From Niabella sp. (GTDB taxonomy: Bacteria > Bacteroidota > Bacteroidia > Chitinophagales > Chitinophagaceae), in the NCBI RefSeq assembly GCF_030150205.1, contig NZ_JASLGT010000010.1:34512-98511 (forward strand): a DNA stretch of 64,000 bases, read 5' to 3'. This document shows positions 9,186 through 17,488 of this stretch, in pieces. The notes beneath the pieces were generated by a model. That model had not been told where the DNA came from. It was given only the letters and a program-made list of their open reading frames with translations, and made no database searches. Both the position numbers and the translations under genes were made by a program. The first letter of the stretch is position 1; the number at the start of each line of letters is the position of its first letter.

Positions 9186-10526
9186 TTAATCTACCTTTAT
9201 TTTTACGTCCACCTTCTTTTTCCGTTTACTGGTTTTCCATTTAGGGCCCTTCTTAATAATGGAGATGGCTTTCTGCGCGGTAGCTTCATCCGGTGCTTTT
9301 ACAACCGTGAATTTTTCGGGTAAACCATTTTCAACGGTAAACCGCAGGTGCAGATCCTTGGAAGCATTGTATTTATTAACGCCCATTTCGGCGGTAAGGT
9401 TATTATAAAAACTATCCCATCCGCCTTGCGGATATGGGGATTCTTTATAAGGAAGTGTATCTACCTTGTAACTGCTGCTGGCCCCTGTAAGCGCCTGTTT
9501 TTTTTGCTTTCTATAACCGACCACCACTACATCGCTCAGGTTACTGTCGGCCTGGTTCAGTTGAATGCCGGCCACTTTTCCGGCCAGGAGCTCCAGCGTT
9601 TTATCCTGATATCCCGGGGCTATAAAACTGAGGTTGCCGGCAGAGTCCAGCGCTGGCAGGCGAAAACTGCCGTCCACATTGGAAACGGTTGATTGATTTC
9701 GGAGAGTGGAAATTGTAACGCCCGGGATGGGATTACCGCTCTTATCCGTAACCTTTCCCATATAGTATGGTTCCCTGCGGTTAACCATCATAAAACCGTT
9801 TTCATTTTGAGGCGCTGCTTTGGCTATTGTACTGGCACCTCGTATACGAACAGGAGCATTGGTTGTAAAAGCATTTGCCTGTGAAGGAGGACTGGCCGCC
9901 TCAATAGTGGCCATTTCCGGCACCGGAGCCTGGGCTACCTGTTGATCCGCAGCCGCAATCTTCGCTTCCTCAGCCTGGAGTGCAGGAGGATTGTGCACAG
10001 TAATTGTTTTTCTAACTACATCTACGTGTTTTGCTGTCTTTTCTTCAGCAGCCGCCGGAAGCTGTTGCAGGGCGGCAGCGCTATCCCTATTTTTAAAAAG
10101 GTCGTTTTGAGCTGTAACTGAATCGGTAAGCGGCCGGGATGCAGATGGAGCCACCGGCGGACTATTTTTAGCTATCTGGCTGGTACTGTTGCCACCGGGA
10201 TGCATAAAGAACCAGGCCCCTGTGGCCATTATACCAATCACCGCTGCGGCCGCCAGGCCACGCCACCATTTTGTTTTATGTAATGCCACTACCGGAGATT
10301 GCCGGGTAGCGTCGGGCTTTTGTGCGCTGATCCGGCTCCGGATCTCATTCAGATGCAAATCGGTTACGGCGGGCGTGGCCGTCCGATAGCCATCCAGCGC
10401 ATCTGCCAGTAAGGGGTCGTCTAATGCAGCCTTTTCCATCTCATGCATTTCTGCAGGAGACATACTTCCGCTCAGATATCTTCGGATATCTTCAACGGAA
10501 TAGGGGTATGTGGGATCAGTTGGCAT
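9186..10526 (-). CDS. Anti-sigma protein with CarboxypepD_reg and TonB-C-like domains
   Basis: Probable membrane anti-sigma factor of the adjacent ECF sigma factor. The cytosolic N-terminus starts VEDIRRYLSGSMSPAEMHEM, typical of Bacteroidota anti-sigma heads. One transmembrane helix follows (about residues 88-108), then a Pro/Ala-rich periplasmic linker. A carboxypeptidase-regulatory-like domain runs from MGKVTDKSGNPIPGVTIST to about 312. A SusC-like plug signature, SDVVVVGYRKQKKQALTGA, lies at 331-349. The C-terminus resembles a TonB C-terminal domain (GGWDSFYNNL to KKGPKW, 368-430) and ends in a Lys-rich tail. It overlaps the sigma gene by 11 nt, indicating coupled translation. The domain order is seen directly; function is inferred from family and context. 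Confidence 0.8.
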   Translation of the reverse strand: MPTDPTYPYSVEDIRRYLSGSMSPAEMHEMEKAALDDPLLADALDGYRTATPAVTDLHLNEIRSRISAQKPDATRQSPVVALHKTKWWRGLAAAAVIGIMATGAWFFMHPGGNSTSQIAKNSPPVAPSASRPLTDSVTAQNDLFKNRDSAAALQQLPAAAEEKTAKHVDVVRKTITVHNPPALQAEEAKIAAADQQVAQAPVPEMATIEAASPPSQANAFTTNAPVRIRGASTIAKAAPQNENGFMMVNRREPYYMGKVTDKSGNPIPGVTISTLRNQSTVSNVDGSFRLPALDSAGNLSFIAPGYQDKTLELLAGKVAGIQLNQADSNLSDVVVVGYRKQKKQALTGASSSYKVDTLPYKESPYPQGGWDSFYNNLTAEMGVNKYNASKDLHLRFTVENGLPEKFTVVKAPDEATAQKAISIIKKGPKWKTSKRKKKVDVKIKVD

Positions 10527-11091
10527 TTTTATCCATACAGTTTTTTAAATTCCGCCTTCCGTTCTGGATCAGGCTACGCACTTTATTCCATTCCATGCCC
10601 GTTGTTTCTGCTATTTCGTTGTAGCACTTATTATCATAGTAAAACAAACGGATCGTTTTTTCCTGTTCCGACGGAAGCGATTCCATACATTTTTCCAGTT
10701 TCTTAAAGGCTTCTTCTTTTTCTATGATACCATCCAGATGCGAAAAATCGCCCGATTGCACAAGCTGTGTGTCTAAATTTACCGTTATATTTTTTTTGGC
10801 AGCTCTCAGGATCATCAAACAATGATTCTTGGCCAGCACATATAACCAGCTTTTAAAGTTCTGAACCTCATGTCTTTGCACCTTTTCTCCCAGCTCTTCA
10901 TAAATGTTCATAACCGCATCCTTGGCATCTTCCGGATCTTCCAGGTACTTTAGGCAAACCCCATAAATTAAGTCGCTGTATCTCAGGTATAAATGCGCCA
11001 ACGCCTCCTGATCTCCTTTAAATTTAAATTGATCCAGAAGTTCCGCATCGGTGGCTGTTGCGGCTACAGGTATGCTGACGATTTTACTCAA
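10516..11091 (-). CDS. ECF-type RNA polymerase sigma factor
   Basis: Extracytoplasmic-function sigma factor of about 191 residues. Region 2 is LYLRYSDLIYGVCLKYLEDP followed by EDAKDAVMNIYEEL. Region 4 is LPSEQEKTIRLFYYDNKCY followed by NEIAETTGMEWNKVRSLIQN. The frame stays open to 11247, but the extra 52 residues are basic and unlike sigma factors. The TTG at 11091 (LSKIVSIP) gives a normal N-terminus, so I prefer it; no ATG lies near. It is co-transcribed with the overlapping anti-sigma gene. The target regulon is unknown. Confidence 0.85.
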   Translation of the reverse strand: MSKIVSIPVAATATDAELLDQFKFKGDQEALAHLYLRYSDLIYGVCLKYLEDPEDAKDAVMNIYEELGEKVQRHEVQNFKSWLYVLAKNHCLMILRAAKKNITVNLDTQLVQSGDFSHLDGIIEKEEAFKKLEKCMESLPSEQEKTIRLFYYDNKCYNEIAETTGMEWNKVRSLIQNGRRNLKNCMDKNAN

Positions 11092-11520
11092 ATAGATTAA
11101 AAGTTGCCTTGCGCGTCTTCTAACCTGTGCAAGATAATTTTTTTTTTCCAGAGGCCCATGTTCCTGAAAAACATAGCTGAAGCGAACTGATTTGCCCTGC
11201 CGGGACCACCGGTGTACAGCAGAAAACGGCAATAGCATATAATGCAATTCCTCCCGGAGCCCTCGGCTTTAACAACTCAAACTTTTGTATAATATATTGA
11301 TATATAAATTTTTGTAGCCTCAAAACATGCATTTTTGAATTTTGGCATAATATTTATAATAGTAGGGTAGGCCGTTGCTGCATCCATGGTCAAAAAGATC
11401 AGCGTAGTTCTCTTCTGATTTAATACGCGACCATTCAACCGTTTATCCTATAAACTCTTAAGAGCGCTCTTTCAACGGAGCGCTCTTGTTTTATAGAACC
11501 GATTGTTCTTTATTTGCAGG
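11092..11520. other. Intergenic region upstream of the sigma gene
   Basis: A 429-nt AT-rich gap. It should hold the leftward promoter of the sigma/anti-sigma pair and the rightward promoter of the small membrane protein, but I cannot fix either with confidence. The only clear element is the hairpin at 11460-11487. Confidence 0.4.
11460..11492 (+). terminator. Orphan terminator-like hairpin
   Basis: A perfect 10-bp inverted repeat, AAGAGCGCTC (11460-11469) and GAGCGCTCTT (11478-11487), is followed by GTTTTA. It reads as a rightward intrinsic terminator. No rightward coding gene lies upstream of it for more than 2.5 kb. Confidence 0.6.
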
Positions 11521-11934
11521 ATGAAAATTCTTAGTCGTTCTCAATGGCTGGCGTTACTGGCTGCACTCATTCTTGCGATCGCCTGTTTTATGCCCTGGTC
11601 GCAGATCCAGTCGATGAGGCTTACCTTGTCCGGAGTAGATACAACCGGTACCCGCTATGGCAGGCCGGCATATAATCATTTTATATTAACGGCTGGGATC
11701 CTGTTGCTTACGTTTATAGCCCGGATCTGGGCAAAGCGGCTGAATTTGCTGTTTGGCGTATTGAACCTGGCCTGGGCAATACGGAACTTTATTCTCTTTG
11801 GCCGCTGCGAGGCCGGTGATTGCCCTGAACGGCAGATCGGCCTCTACCTGATATTACTGGCCTCTGTCATCCTGATGCTGACGATCCTTTTTCCAAAGAT
11901 GGAGTTAAAAGAGGATGGAGTGCAGGAAGACTAG
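11521..11934 (+). CDS. Small four-helix membrane protein, unknown function
   Basis: I do not recognise a family. The 137-residue protein starting at the ATG at 11521 has a first helix (WLALLAALILAIACFMPW), an exposed loop, a second helix (FILTAGILLLTFIARIW), a third (LLFGVLNLAWAIRNFILFG) and a fourth (IGLYLILLASVILMLTILF). Two Cys in RCEAGDCPE lie in the loop before helix 4 and could form a disulfide. The acidic C-terminus is short. It is monocistronic, convergent with the VIT-like gene, and starts 34 nt after the orphan hairpin. Confidence 0.7.
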   Translation: MKILSRSQWLALLAALILAIACFMPWSQIQSMRLTLSGVDTTGTRYGRPAYNHFILTAGILLLTFIARIWAKRLNLLFGVLNLAWAIRNFILFGRCEAGDCPERQIGLYLILLASVILMLTILFPKMELKEDGVQED

Positions 11935-12078
11935 GGCGTGTTTCTGGTTTAACGTTCAATATTTCAGGCGTGCCCGCCGTGTCGGGTTAGATCCGTTTAA
12001 GGCTTAACATAAGGTGCTTAATTCCCAATTTTCAATGCTTCTTACGTAGATGTAACGTCTTTATTCAGAGAAAGACCA

Positions 12079-12678
12079 CTAAATAAACGTTCCGATCCAA
12101 TAGGCGCCCACCGCTGCAAGGATGCCGCCTCCCGCGGTTAAAACAATGCCTCCCCAAACCGGGCGGCCAAATAACCGGTACTTCAGAAAACCAGTAATCA
12201 TCAGCACGGCTGCCGGCATGAGGAAGAAGGTATAAGCCGGCAATATATTTCTTCCGGCGTTGAAGAGCACCAGGAGCCCACCGGCAATGCAGCCCGTAAA
12301 AATAGACAGGGCATAGCTAAAGGGCGGCAGGGGTTCACCCGGCACTGCTTTTTGATTCCATTCCATTTTCCACTCGTTACTTTCCCGTTGCGCATCTTTA
12401 ATTAGGTCTTCCTTAATATGATCCGCCACATCCAGTCCTTTATAAACGTTCAGGATACGTTTGTCATGCGTATGCGACAGTTCTTCCCGGCGGGTAAAGA
12501 ATCCGCCGGCCGCCATCAGCACAGCGGTTGCCAGTGCTGCATATGCAGTATAACTCCATGCATCTGCAGTGGAATGCCCCAGGCCGGTAAGGAAACAAAA
12601 AACGGTAAGCGGAATAATAATACCGTCGATGATACCGATCAGCACAGAGGAAAAGTAATGCGTGGGTATTTTAGGCAT
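12079..12678 (-). CDS. VIT1/CCC1-like membrane protein (possible Fe/Mn transporter)
   Basis: About 199 residues with five predicted membrane helices. Helix 1 carries IGIIDGIIIPLTVF, resembling the DG(L)xxP/T signature of the VIT1/CCC1 iron/manganese family. A cytosolic middle segment (HTHDKRILNVYKGLDVADHI and on) holds acidic and His residues where VIT proteins bind metal. The last three helices end at the C-terminus. The match is partial, so transport is inferred, not shown. Its first codons overlap the 3' end of rocD by 8 nt on the same strand, so rocD and this gene form an operon. Confidence 0.6.
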   Translation of the reverse strand: MPKIPTHYFSSVLIGIIDGIIIPLTVFCFLTGLGHSTADAWSYTAYAALATAVLMAAGGFFTRREELSHTHDKRILNVYKGLDVADHIKEDLIKDAQRESNEWKMEWNQKAVPGEPLPPFSYALSIFTGCIAGGLLVLFNAGRNILPAYTFFLMPAAVLMITGFLKYRLFGRPVWGGIVLTAGGGILAAVGAYWIGTFI

Positions 12679-13903
12679 TGAGGCTGTTTAAGGAAACACG
12701 GATGATTTCAATAGCTTCTTCCAATTGCGCTTTTGTAATGCAAAGGGGCGGAGCAAAACGGATCTTATCTCCATGTGTGGGTTTGGCGAGTAGCCCGTTT
12801 TTCTTCATTTCCAGGCATAGGTTCCACGCGGCCTCCGGATCTTCTGCGTGAATCTCAATAGCGTTTAACAGTCCTTTCCCTCTTACGGTGCGTATATGGG
12901 GCGAAGAAAGATTCTCAAGTTGCTTCCGGAAAAACGCGCCCAGTTCCAGGGCATTACCGGCCATATCCTCATCGATCAATACCTGTAAGGAAGCAATTGC
13001 GGTAACGGCTGCAAGCGGGTTGCCGCCATAGGTAGAACCATGTTCGCCGGGCTTGATGGTTAGCATGATTTCATCATTGGCCAGTACAGCGCTAACAGGC
13101 ATCATGCCGCCGCTAAGGGCTTTCCCAAGCAGCACAATATCTGGTTTCACCTGTTCTGCGTCACAGGCCAGGAGGTGGCCGGTGCGGCAAAGACCGGTTT
13201 GTATTTCATCGGCGATAAACAAAATGCCGGCTTCTTCACAAAGTTGTTTGGCCGTGGAAAGGTATCCTTCGTCCGGTACAATGACGCCCGCCTCTCCCTG
13301 TATGGGTTCTACCAGGAAGCCGGCAATATTTTTCTGTTTAAGTGCCTGGGCCAATGCAGGCAGATCATTATAAGGGATCTTCAGAAAGCCACCTGTAAAT
13401 GGTCCGAAATTTTTCTGTGAGGAAGGATCGCTGCTAAAGGAGATCACCGTAGTGGTTCTTCCGTGAAAGTTTTGTTCGCATACAATGATCACGGCTTCAT
13501 TTTCAGGAATGCCCTTTACTTCATAGGCCCATTTCCGGCAAAGCTTAATACCCGTTTCTACTGCTTCAACACCGGTATTCATAGGCAGTACCTTATCATA
13601 GCCCAGCAGTGCGGTAATATATTTTTCAAAATCGCCCAGCTTGTCGTTGTAGAATGCACGGCTGGTAAGGGTGAGCCGCTGTGCCTGCTCAACAAACGCG
13701 TCCACAATACGGGGATGACAGTGTCCCTGGTTTACGGCGGAATAGCCGCTCAGAAAATCATAGTACCGGTGATCATCCACGTCCCAAACAAACACACCTT
13801 TACCTTTGGTTAATACAACCGGAAGCGGGTGATAGTTGTGGGCACCATAAACTTCCTCCAGGTCCATAAAATAACTACCTGTATTTTGAGCAATTGCAGA
13901 CAT
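12671..13903 (-). CDS. rocD: Ornithine--oxo-acid aminotransferase
   Basis: PLP enzyme that converts ornithine and 2-oxoglutarate to glutamate-5-semialdehyde and glutamate in arginine/proline interconversion. Features include NYHPLPVVLTKGKGVFVWDV near the start and the class-III aminotransferase motif FIADEIQTGLCRTG. The PLP lysine lies in LLGKALSGG and EHGSTYGGNPLA follows. About 410 residues is normal. The ATG at 13903 (MSAIAQ) is preferred over an in-frame TTG two codons upstream. The VIT-like gene follows with an 8-nt overlap. Confidence 0.95.
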   Translation of the reverse strand: MSAIAQNTGSYFMDLEEVYGAHNYHPLPVVLTKGKGVFVWDVDDHRYYDFLSGYSAVNQGHCHPRIVDAFVEQAQRLTLTSRAFYNDKLGDFEKYITALLGYDKVLPMNTGVEAVETGIKLCRKWAYEVKGIPENEAVIIVCEQNFHGRTTTVISFSSDPSSQKNFGPFTGGFLKIPYNDLPALAQALKQKNIAGFLVEPIQGEAGVIVPDEGYLSTAKQLCEEAGILFIADEIQTGLCRTGHLLACDAEQVKPDIVLLGKALSGGMMPVSAVLANDEIMLTIKPGEHGSTYGGNPLAAVTAIASLQVLIDEDMAGNALELGAFFRKQLENLSSPHIRTVRGKGLLNAIEIHAEDPEAAWNLCLEMKKNGLLAKPTHGDKIRFAPPLCITKAQLEEAIEIIRVSLNSLNA

Positions 13904-14070
13904 AATCAAAAAATTAATAAAATATGAAGTAAAAAAAGTCAGGAATCAAAAAGGGGCCGGAGCAATGCCGGCAATATACCACAACGGATGTCAGTGGTTC
14001 AACAGATCAAGATGCTGTCGCAAAAATGGAAGTTGTCGGATACCTGCTATAAGCATAGCCGCAAGATACG

Positions 14071-14130
14071 GAAAATTTGAATTAGAAATTTGAAAATTTG
14101 GAAATGTGGAAATGTGAAAATGTGGAAATG
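14071..14130. repeat. Low-complexity GAAATGTG/GAAAATTTG tract
   Basis: Short imperfect tandem words of 7-9 nt (gaaatttg, gaaaatttg, gaaatgtg, gaaaatgtg) repeat about seven times in the 347-nt gap between rocD and ispE. I see no other gene or structure in that gap. Confidence 0.7.
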
Positions 14131-14250
14131 AAGATCCGGGAAAATGCTATGTTCTTTCCTCCTGTGAAAATTCCATATCAAGTATGAAAATCTTAAACCA
14201 AATATTTTTAGCTTTCAGCAGGGATGTAACCTGAAACCCATTCGTTGTTG

Positions 14251-15078
14251 CTAGTGCAGTAAGGGCGCATTCAATGAAATGCTTTTGACGAAATATGTAT
14301 CCGGAAACATAGATATATCCGGGGGACTTTTAAACAAACCGAAAACGGTACTGCCGGTGCCTGTCATTGCGGAAAAAACAGCCCCCATGTCCAGTAATTG
14401 TGTTTTGATCGCGCTTACTTCGGGGTAGGCTTCAAATACGAGTGGTTCAAAATCATTGGTAACCCGTTGGTCCCATTGGGATGGCGGCATCGATGTTAAT
14501 GCTTCAAGGGAATGAACAGGAGGGGCCGGTATAATCCGGCTAAAGGCCCAGGGAGTGCTGATATGAACCCCGGGATTTACCACCACCAGGCAATATTCCT
14601 GCAGGTTTAGTAAAACGGGCTGTAACGCTTCGCCCCGGCCGGTAGCATAACAGGGCTTGTTGAGTATAAAGAACGGACAGTCGCTGCCCAGGTGCAATGC
14701 GTATTTTAATAATTGTTTTTGGGACAGTTGTAAATCAAAGAAACGGTTCAATGCAAGCAAAGCGGTAGCGCCATTGGCACTTCCGGCACCCAGGCCCGCG
14801 CCGGCCGGAATGTTTTTTAACAGGTGAAAACGTACAGCAGGCAGCTCCGGCAGGTCCTGTTTTAACAGCTGCCAGGCTTTCCATACCACGTTATTTTCCT
14901 TATGGCCGGGAATGGGCAGTCCATATAACAGCAGCTCCGTTTCGGGAGCAGGTATCAGCTCCAATACATCATATAGCGGGAGGGGATAAAAAACGGTTTC
15001 CAGGTCGTGAAACCCGTCCGCACGTTTGGCTGTTATATGCAGGCCCAGATTTATTTTGCAATTGGAAAAGAATACCAC
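14251..15078 (-). CDS. ispE: 4-diphosphocytidyl-2-C-methyl-D-erythritol kinase
   Basis: GHMP kinase of the MEP isoprenoid pathway; it phosphorylates CDP-methylerythritol. The N-terminal substrate motif is FSNCKINLGLHITAKRADGFH. The ATP-binding GHMP motif is PAGAGLGAGSANGATALLAL, and the C-terminal motif is AMTGTGSTVFGLF. Length 275 aa is usual. The start is a GTG (codons GTG GTA TTC), with no nearby ATG in frame. It lies 33 nt after the bifunctional nuclease gene and may be co-transcribed with it. Confidence 0.94.
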   Translation of the reverse strand: MVFFSNCKINLGLHITAKRADGFHDLETVFYPLPLYDVLELIPAPETELLLYGLPIPGHKENNVVWKAWQLLKQDLPELPAVRFHLLKNIPAGAGLGAGSANGATALLALNRFFDLQLSQKQLLKYALHLGSDCPFFILNKPCYATGRGEALQPVLLNLQEYCLVVVNPGVHISTPWAFSRIIPAPPVHSLEALTSMPPSQWDQRVTNDFEPLVFEAYPEVSAIKTQLLDMGAVFSAMTGTGSTVFGLFKSPPDISMFPDTYFVKSISLNAPLLH

Positions 15079-15111
15079 GTAGCGGTGTATTAGATAAATA
15101 AAGGTATCCGG

Positions 15112-15708
15112 CTATTTCTGAGTCCGGCTATTGATCTCATCCCGTATGGCGATTGCCCGGATATAGTCTTCGTTTTCCAATACCTCGTTCAGCATGGTAT
15201 TGAGCTCTTCAAGGCTCAATGTTTTCAGATCATCCCTGGATGGTTCGCTGGTGGTACCGCCTACCGCTTCTTCCTTTGTTGGCTTGGGTTCTCCCTTTTC
15301 ATCCATAACGATACCCGCTGTTTCAAGGATGTGCTCGTATGTGTAGATGGGGCAGCCAAAGCGAACTGCCAGGGCAATGGCATCGGAGGTACGGCTGTCG
15401 ATTTCCACCGTATCATGATCGGAGGAGCAAATAAGCTTACTAAAAAAAATCCCTTCCTGTAAATCTGAAATGATGATCTCATGCAGATCGATATTAAAGG
15501 CTACCAGGAAATTTTTCATCAGGTCATGAGTCAGTGGCCGGCTGGGACTCATTTTTTCAAGGGCTACCGCAATGGCCTGCGCCTCAAACCCACCAATCAC
15601 AATCGGCAACCGCCGCAACCCATTCACCTCACCCAGCACTACGGCATAGGAATGGGTTTGCGTGATGCTATGTGATAAGGCCACAATTTCTAACTCGATT
15701 TTTTTCAT
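15112..15708 (-). CDS. Bifunctional nuclease (BFN/DUF151) domain protein with UVR motif
   Basis: The N-terminal 130 residues form a BFN (DUF151) domain: PIVIGGFEAQAIAVALE, HDLMKNFLVAFNI and SRTSDAIALAVRFGCPIYTY match its conserved core. BFN proteins have reported nuclease activity, but their cellular role in bacteria is unclear. The C-terminus (about 165-198) is a UvrB/UvrC-like helical hairpin (LEELNTMLNEVLENEDYIRA). A variable linker separates the two. It precedes ispE on the same strand with a 33-nt gap. A TATATTTG -7-like box lies 37 nt upstream of the start. Confidence 0.88.
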   Translation of the reverse strand: MKKIELEIVALSHSITQTHSYAVVLGEVNGLRRLPIVIGGFEAQAIAVALEKMSPSRPLTHDLMKNFLVAFNIDLHEIIISDLQEGIFFSKLICSSDHDTVEIDSRTSDAIALAVRFGCPIYTYEHILETAGIVMDEKGEPKPTKEEAVGGTTSEPSRDDLKTLSLEELNTMLNEVLENEDYIRAIAIRDEINSRTQK

Positions 15709-15744
15709 ATATCACCAATTCTTCAATACGGGGTATTTAATCGA

Positions 15745-15752
15745 CAAATATA
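15745..15752 (-). promoter_or_regulatory. Candidate -7 box (TATATTTG) for the BFN gene
   Basis: Perfect match to the Bacteroidota TAnnTTTG -7 element, 37 nt upstream of the BFN start codon on the same strand. No clear -33 TTTG is visible. Confidence 0.45.
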
Positions 15753-15817
15753 ACCTTTTTTTACGGTCGGTAACCCCGTTTTAGGGGGATAAAAAACAGC
15801 GGCTCCGGCATAGGCCA

Positions 15818-17467
15818 TCAACGCATTTCCTTATATGCGTTGATCAAACCCGATGTGCTGCTGTCATGTCCTGTAACCGGTGCATCATTTTCAAGCGCCG
15901 GCAGGATCTTGTTGGCCAGCTGTTTTCCGAGCTCCACACCCCACTGGTCAAAACTGTAAATGTTCCAGATCACTCCCTGTACAAAGATCTTATGTTCATA
16001 TAAGGCGATCAGCTGTCCAAGGGTATAAGGGGTGATCTTCTTTACCAGGAATGAGTTGGTGGGCTTATTACCTTCAAATACTTTAAAGGGCGCCAGCCGG
16101 TCGATTGCTGCTTTGGGAAGTCCGGACTTTTTCAATTCGTCTTTTACCTCCTTCAGCGTTTTCCCGTTCATCAGGGCTTCAGTTTGTGCAAAGAAATTGC
16201 TCAATAATTTCTGATGATGATCGCCTACCGGGTTATGCGTTTGTGCAGGCGCGATGAAATCGCAGGGGATCAACGGCGTACCCTGGTGAATGAGCTGGTA
16301 AAAAGCATGCTGTCCGTTAGTACCGGGTTCGCCCCAGATCACCGGACCGGTTGCATAAGTGACCCTTTTGCCATTGCGGTCTACGCTTTTTCCGTTACTT
16401 TCCATATTGCCTTGCTGAAAATAGGCAGGGAAGCGGTGCAGGTACTGATCGTAGGGAAGTATGGCTTCTGTCTGTGCACCAAAAAAATCGGTATACCAAA
16501 GCCCCGTAAGCGCCATGATCACCGGGATATTTTGTTCAAACGGGGCGGTTTTAAAATGCTCATCAATATTGTACGCGCCTTTTAACAGTTCTTCAAAATG
16601 GTTATAGCCAATGGTAAGGGCAATGGATAAGCCAATGGCTGACCACAACGAATAACGGCCGCCTACCCAGTCCCAGAACTCAAACATGTTTTTTGTATCG
16701 ATGCCAAATTTCCTCACTTCTTTTTCATTCGTGCTCAGGGCTACAAAATGTTTGGATACCTGTTTGATATCTTTCGCCTTTTTTAAGAACCAGTCTCTTG
16801 CCGTATGGGCATTGGTCATGGTTTCCTGGGTGGTAAAGGTCTTTGACGCGATCAGGAAAAGGGTTGTTTCGGGGTTTAACTTTTTAAGTGTTTCGGTGAT
16901 CTGGGTGCCATCCACATTGGAAACAAAATAGGCTTCGATGCCTTTTACGGTGTAAGGTTTCAGGGCTTCTGTAACCATAAAAGGTCCCAGGTCGCTTCCT
17001 CCAATGCCGATGTTGACGATGGATTTGATTTTTTTACCGGTATATCCCACATGGGCCCCGCTATGTACAGCCTCGCAAAAGCGCTTCATCTTCTGTTGTA
17101 CTTTGCGTACCGCAGGCATTACATTTTCACCGTTGCTAAGGATGGCATCCTTTCCAAAATACCGCAGTGCAATATGAAGTACCGACCGTTGTTCGGTTTG
17201 ATTGATGACCGCCCCGGAAAACATGGCGCGGATGGCGTCCGGTAAATGTGTTTCTGTTGCCAGATCTGTTAACAATTGAAGGGTTTGATCAGTGATCCGG
17301 TTCTTGGAGTAGTCAAAAAGAAGCGCTTCGTGACGAATAGAGTACCGTTGAAAACGTTGTTCATCTGCGGCAAACAGATCCCGCATATGCACCTGTTTCA
17401 TGGTTTCGGCATGTACGGTTAATTTTTTCCAGCTTTTGGTTTTGGACGGATTTTGGGTTGGTAACAT
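15818..17467 (-). CDS. pgi: Glucose-6-phosphate isomerase
   Basis: Interconverts glucose-6-phosphate and fructose-6-phosphate in the cytosol. This is the long (E. coli-like) form at 549 aa. Signature stretches include VNIGIGGSDLGPFMVTEAL, the sugar-phosphate loop ASKTFTTQETMTNA, VGGRYSLWSAIGLS and the catalytic region QGNMESNGKSVDRNG. Near the C-terminus FDQWGVELGKQLA is the standard PGI signature. It is 21 nt downstream of the threonine aldolase gene on the same strand. Confidence 0.97.
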   Translation of the reverse strand: MLPTQNPSKTKSWKKLTVHAETMKQVHMRDLFAADEQRFQRYSIRHEALLFDYSKNRITDQTLQLLTDLATETHLPDAIRAMFSGAVINQTEQRSVLHIALRYFGKDAILSNGENVMPAVRKVQQKMKRFCEAVHSGAHVGYTGKKIKSIVNIGIGGSDLGPFMVTEALKPYTVKGIEAYFVSNVDGTQITETLKKLNPETTLFLIASKTFTTQETMTNAHTARDWFLKKAKDIKQVSKHFVALSTNEKEVRKFGIDTKNMFEFWDWVGGRYSLWSAIGLSIALTIGYNHFEELLKGAYNIDEHFKTAPFEQNIPVIMALTGLWYTDFFGAQTEAILPYDQYLHRFPAYFQQGNMESNGKSVDRNGKRVTYATGPVIWGEPGTNGQHAFYQLIHQGTPLIPCDFIAPAQTHNPVGDHHQKLLSNFFAQTEALMNGKTLKEVKDELKKSGLPKAAIDRLAPFKVFEGNKPTNSFLVKKITPYTLGQLIALYEHKIFVQGVIWNIYSFDQWGVELGKQLANKILPALENDAPVTGHDSSTSGLINAYKEMR

Positions 17468-17488
17468 ATCTTTTTCTTTAATCTTTTT

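Noticed and set aside
11092..11247. 52-residue N-terminal extension of the sigma factor
   Set aside because: Basic, unlike ECF sigma factors, and the TTG at 11091 gives a normal start.
14400..14430. Second copy of the ACCCCTTCGGGGT palindrome (ACTTCGGGGTAGG)
   Set aside because: Only one arm is present and it lies within ispE coding sequence.
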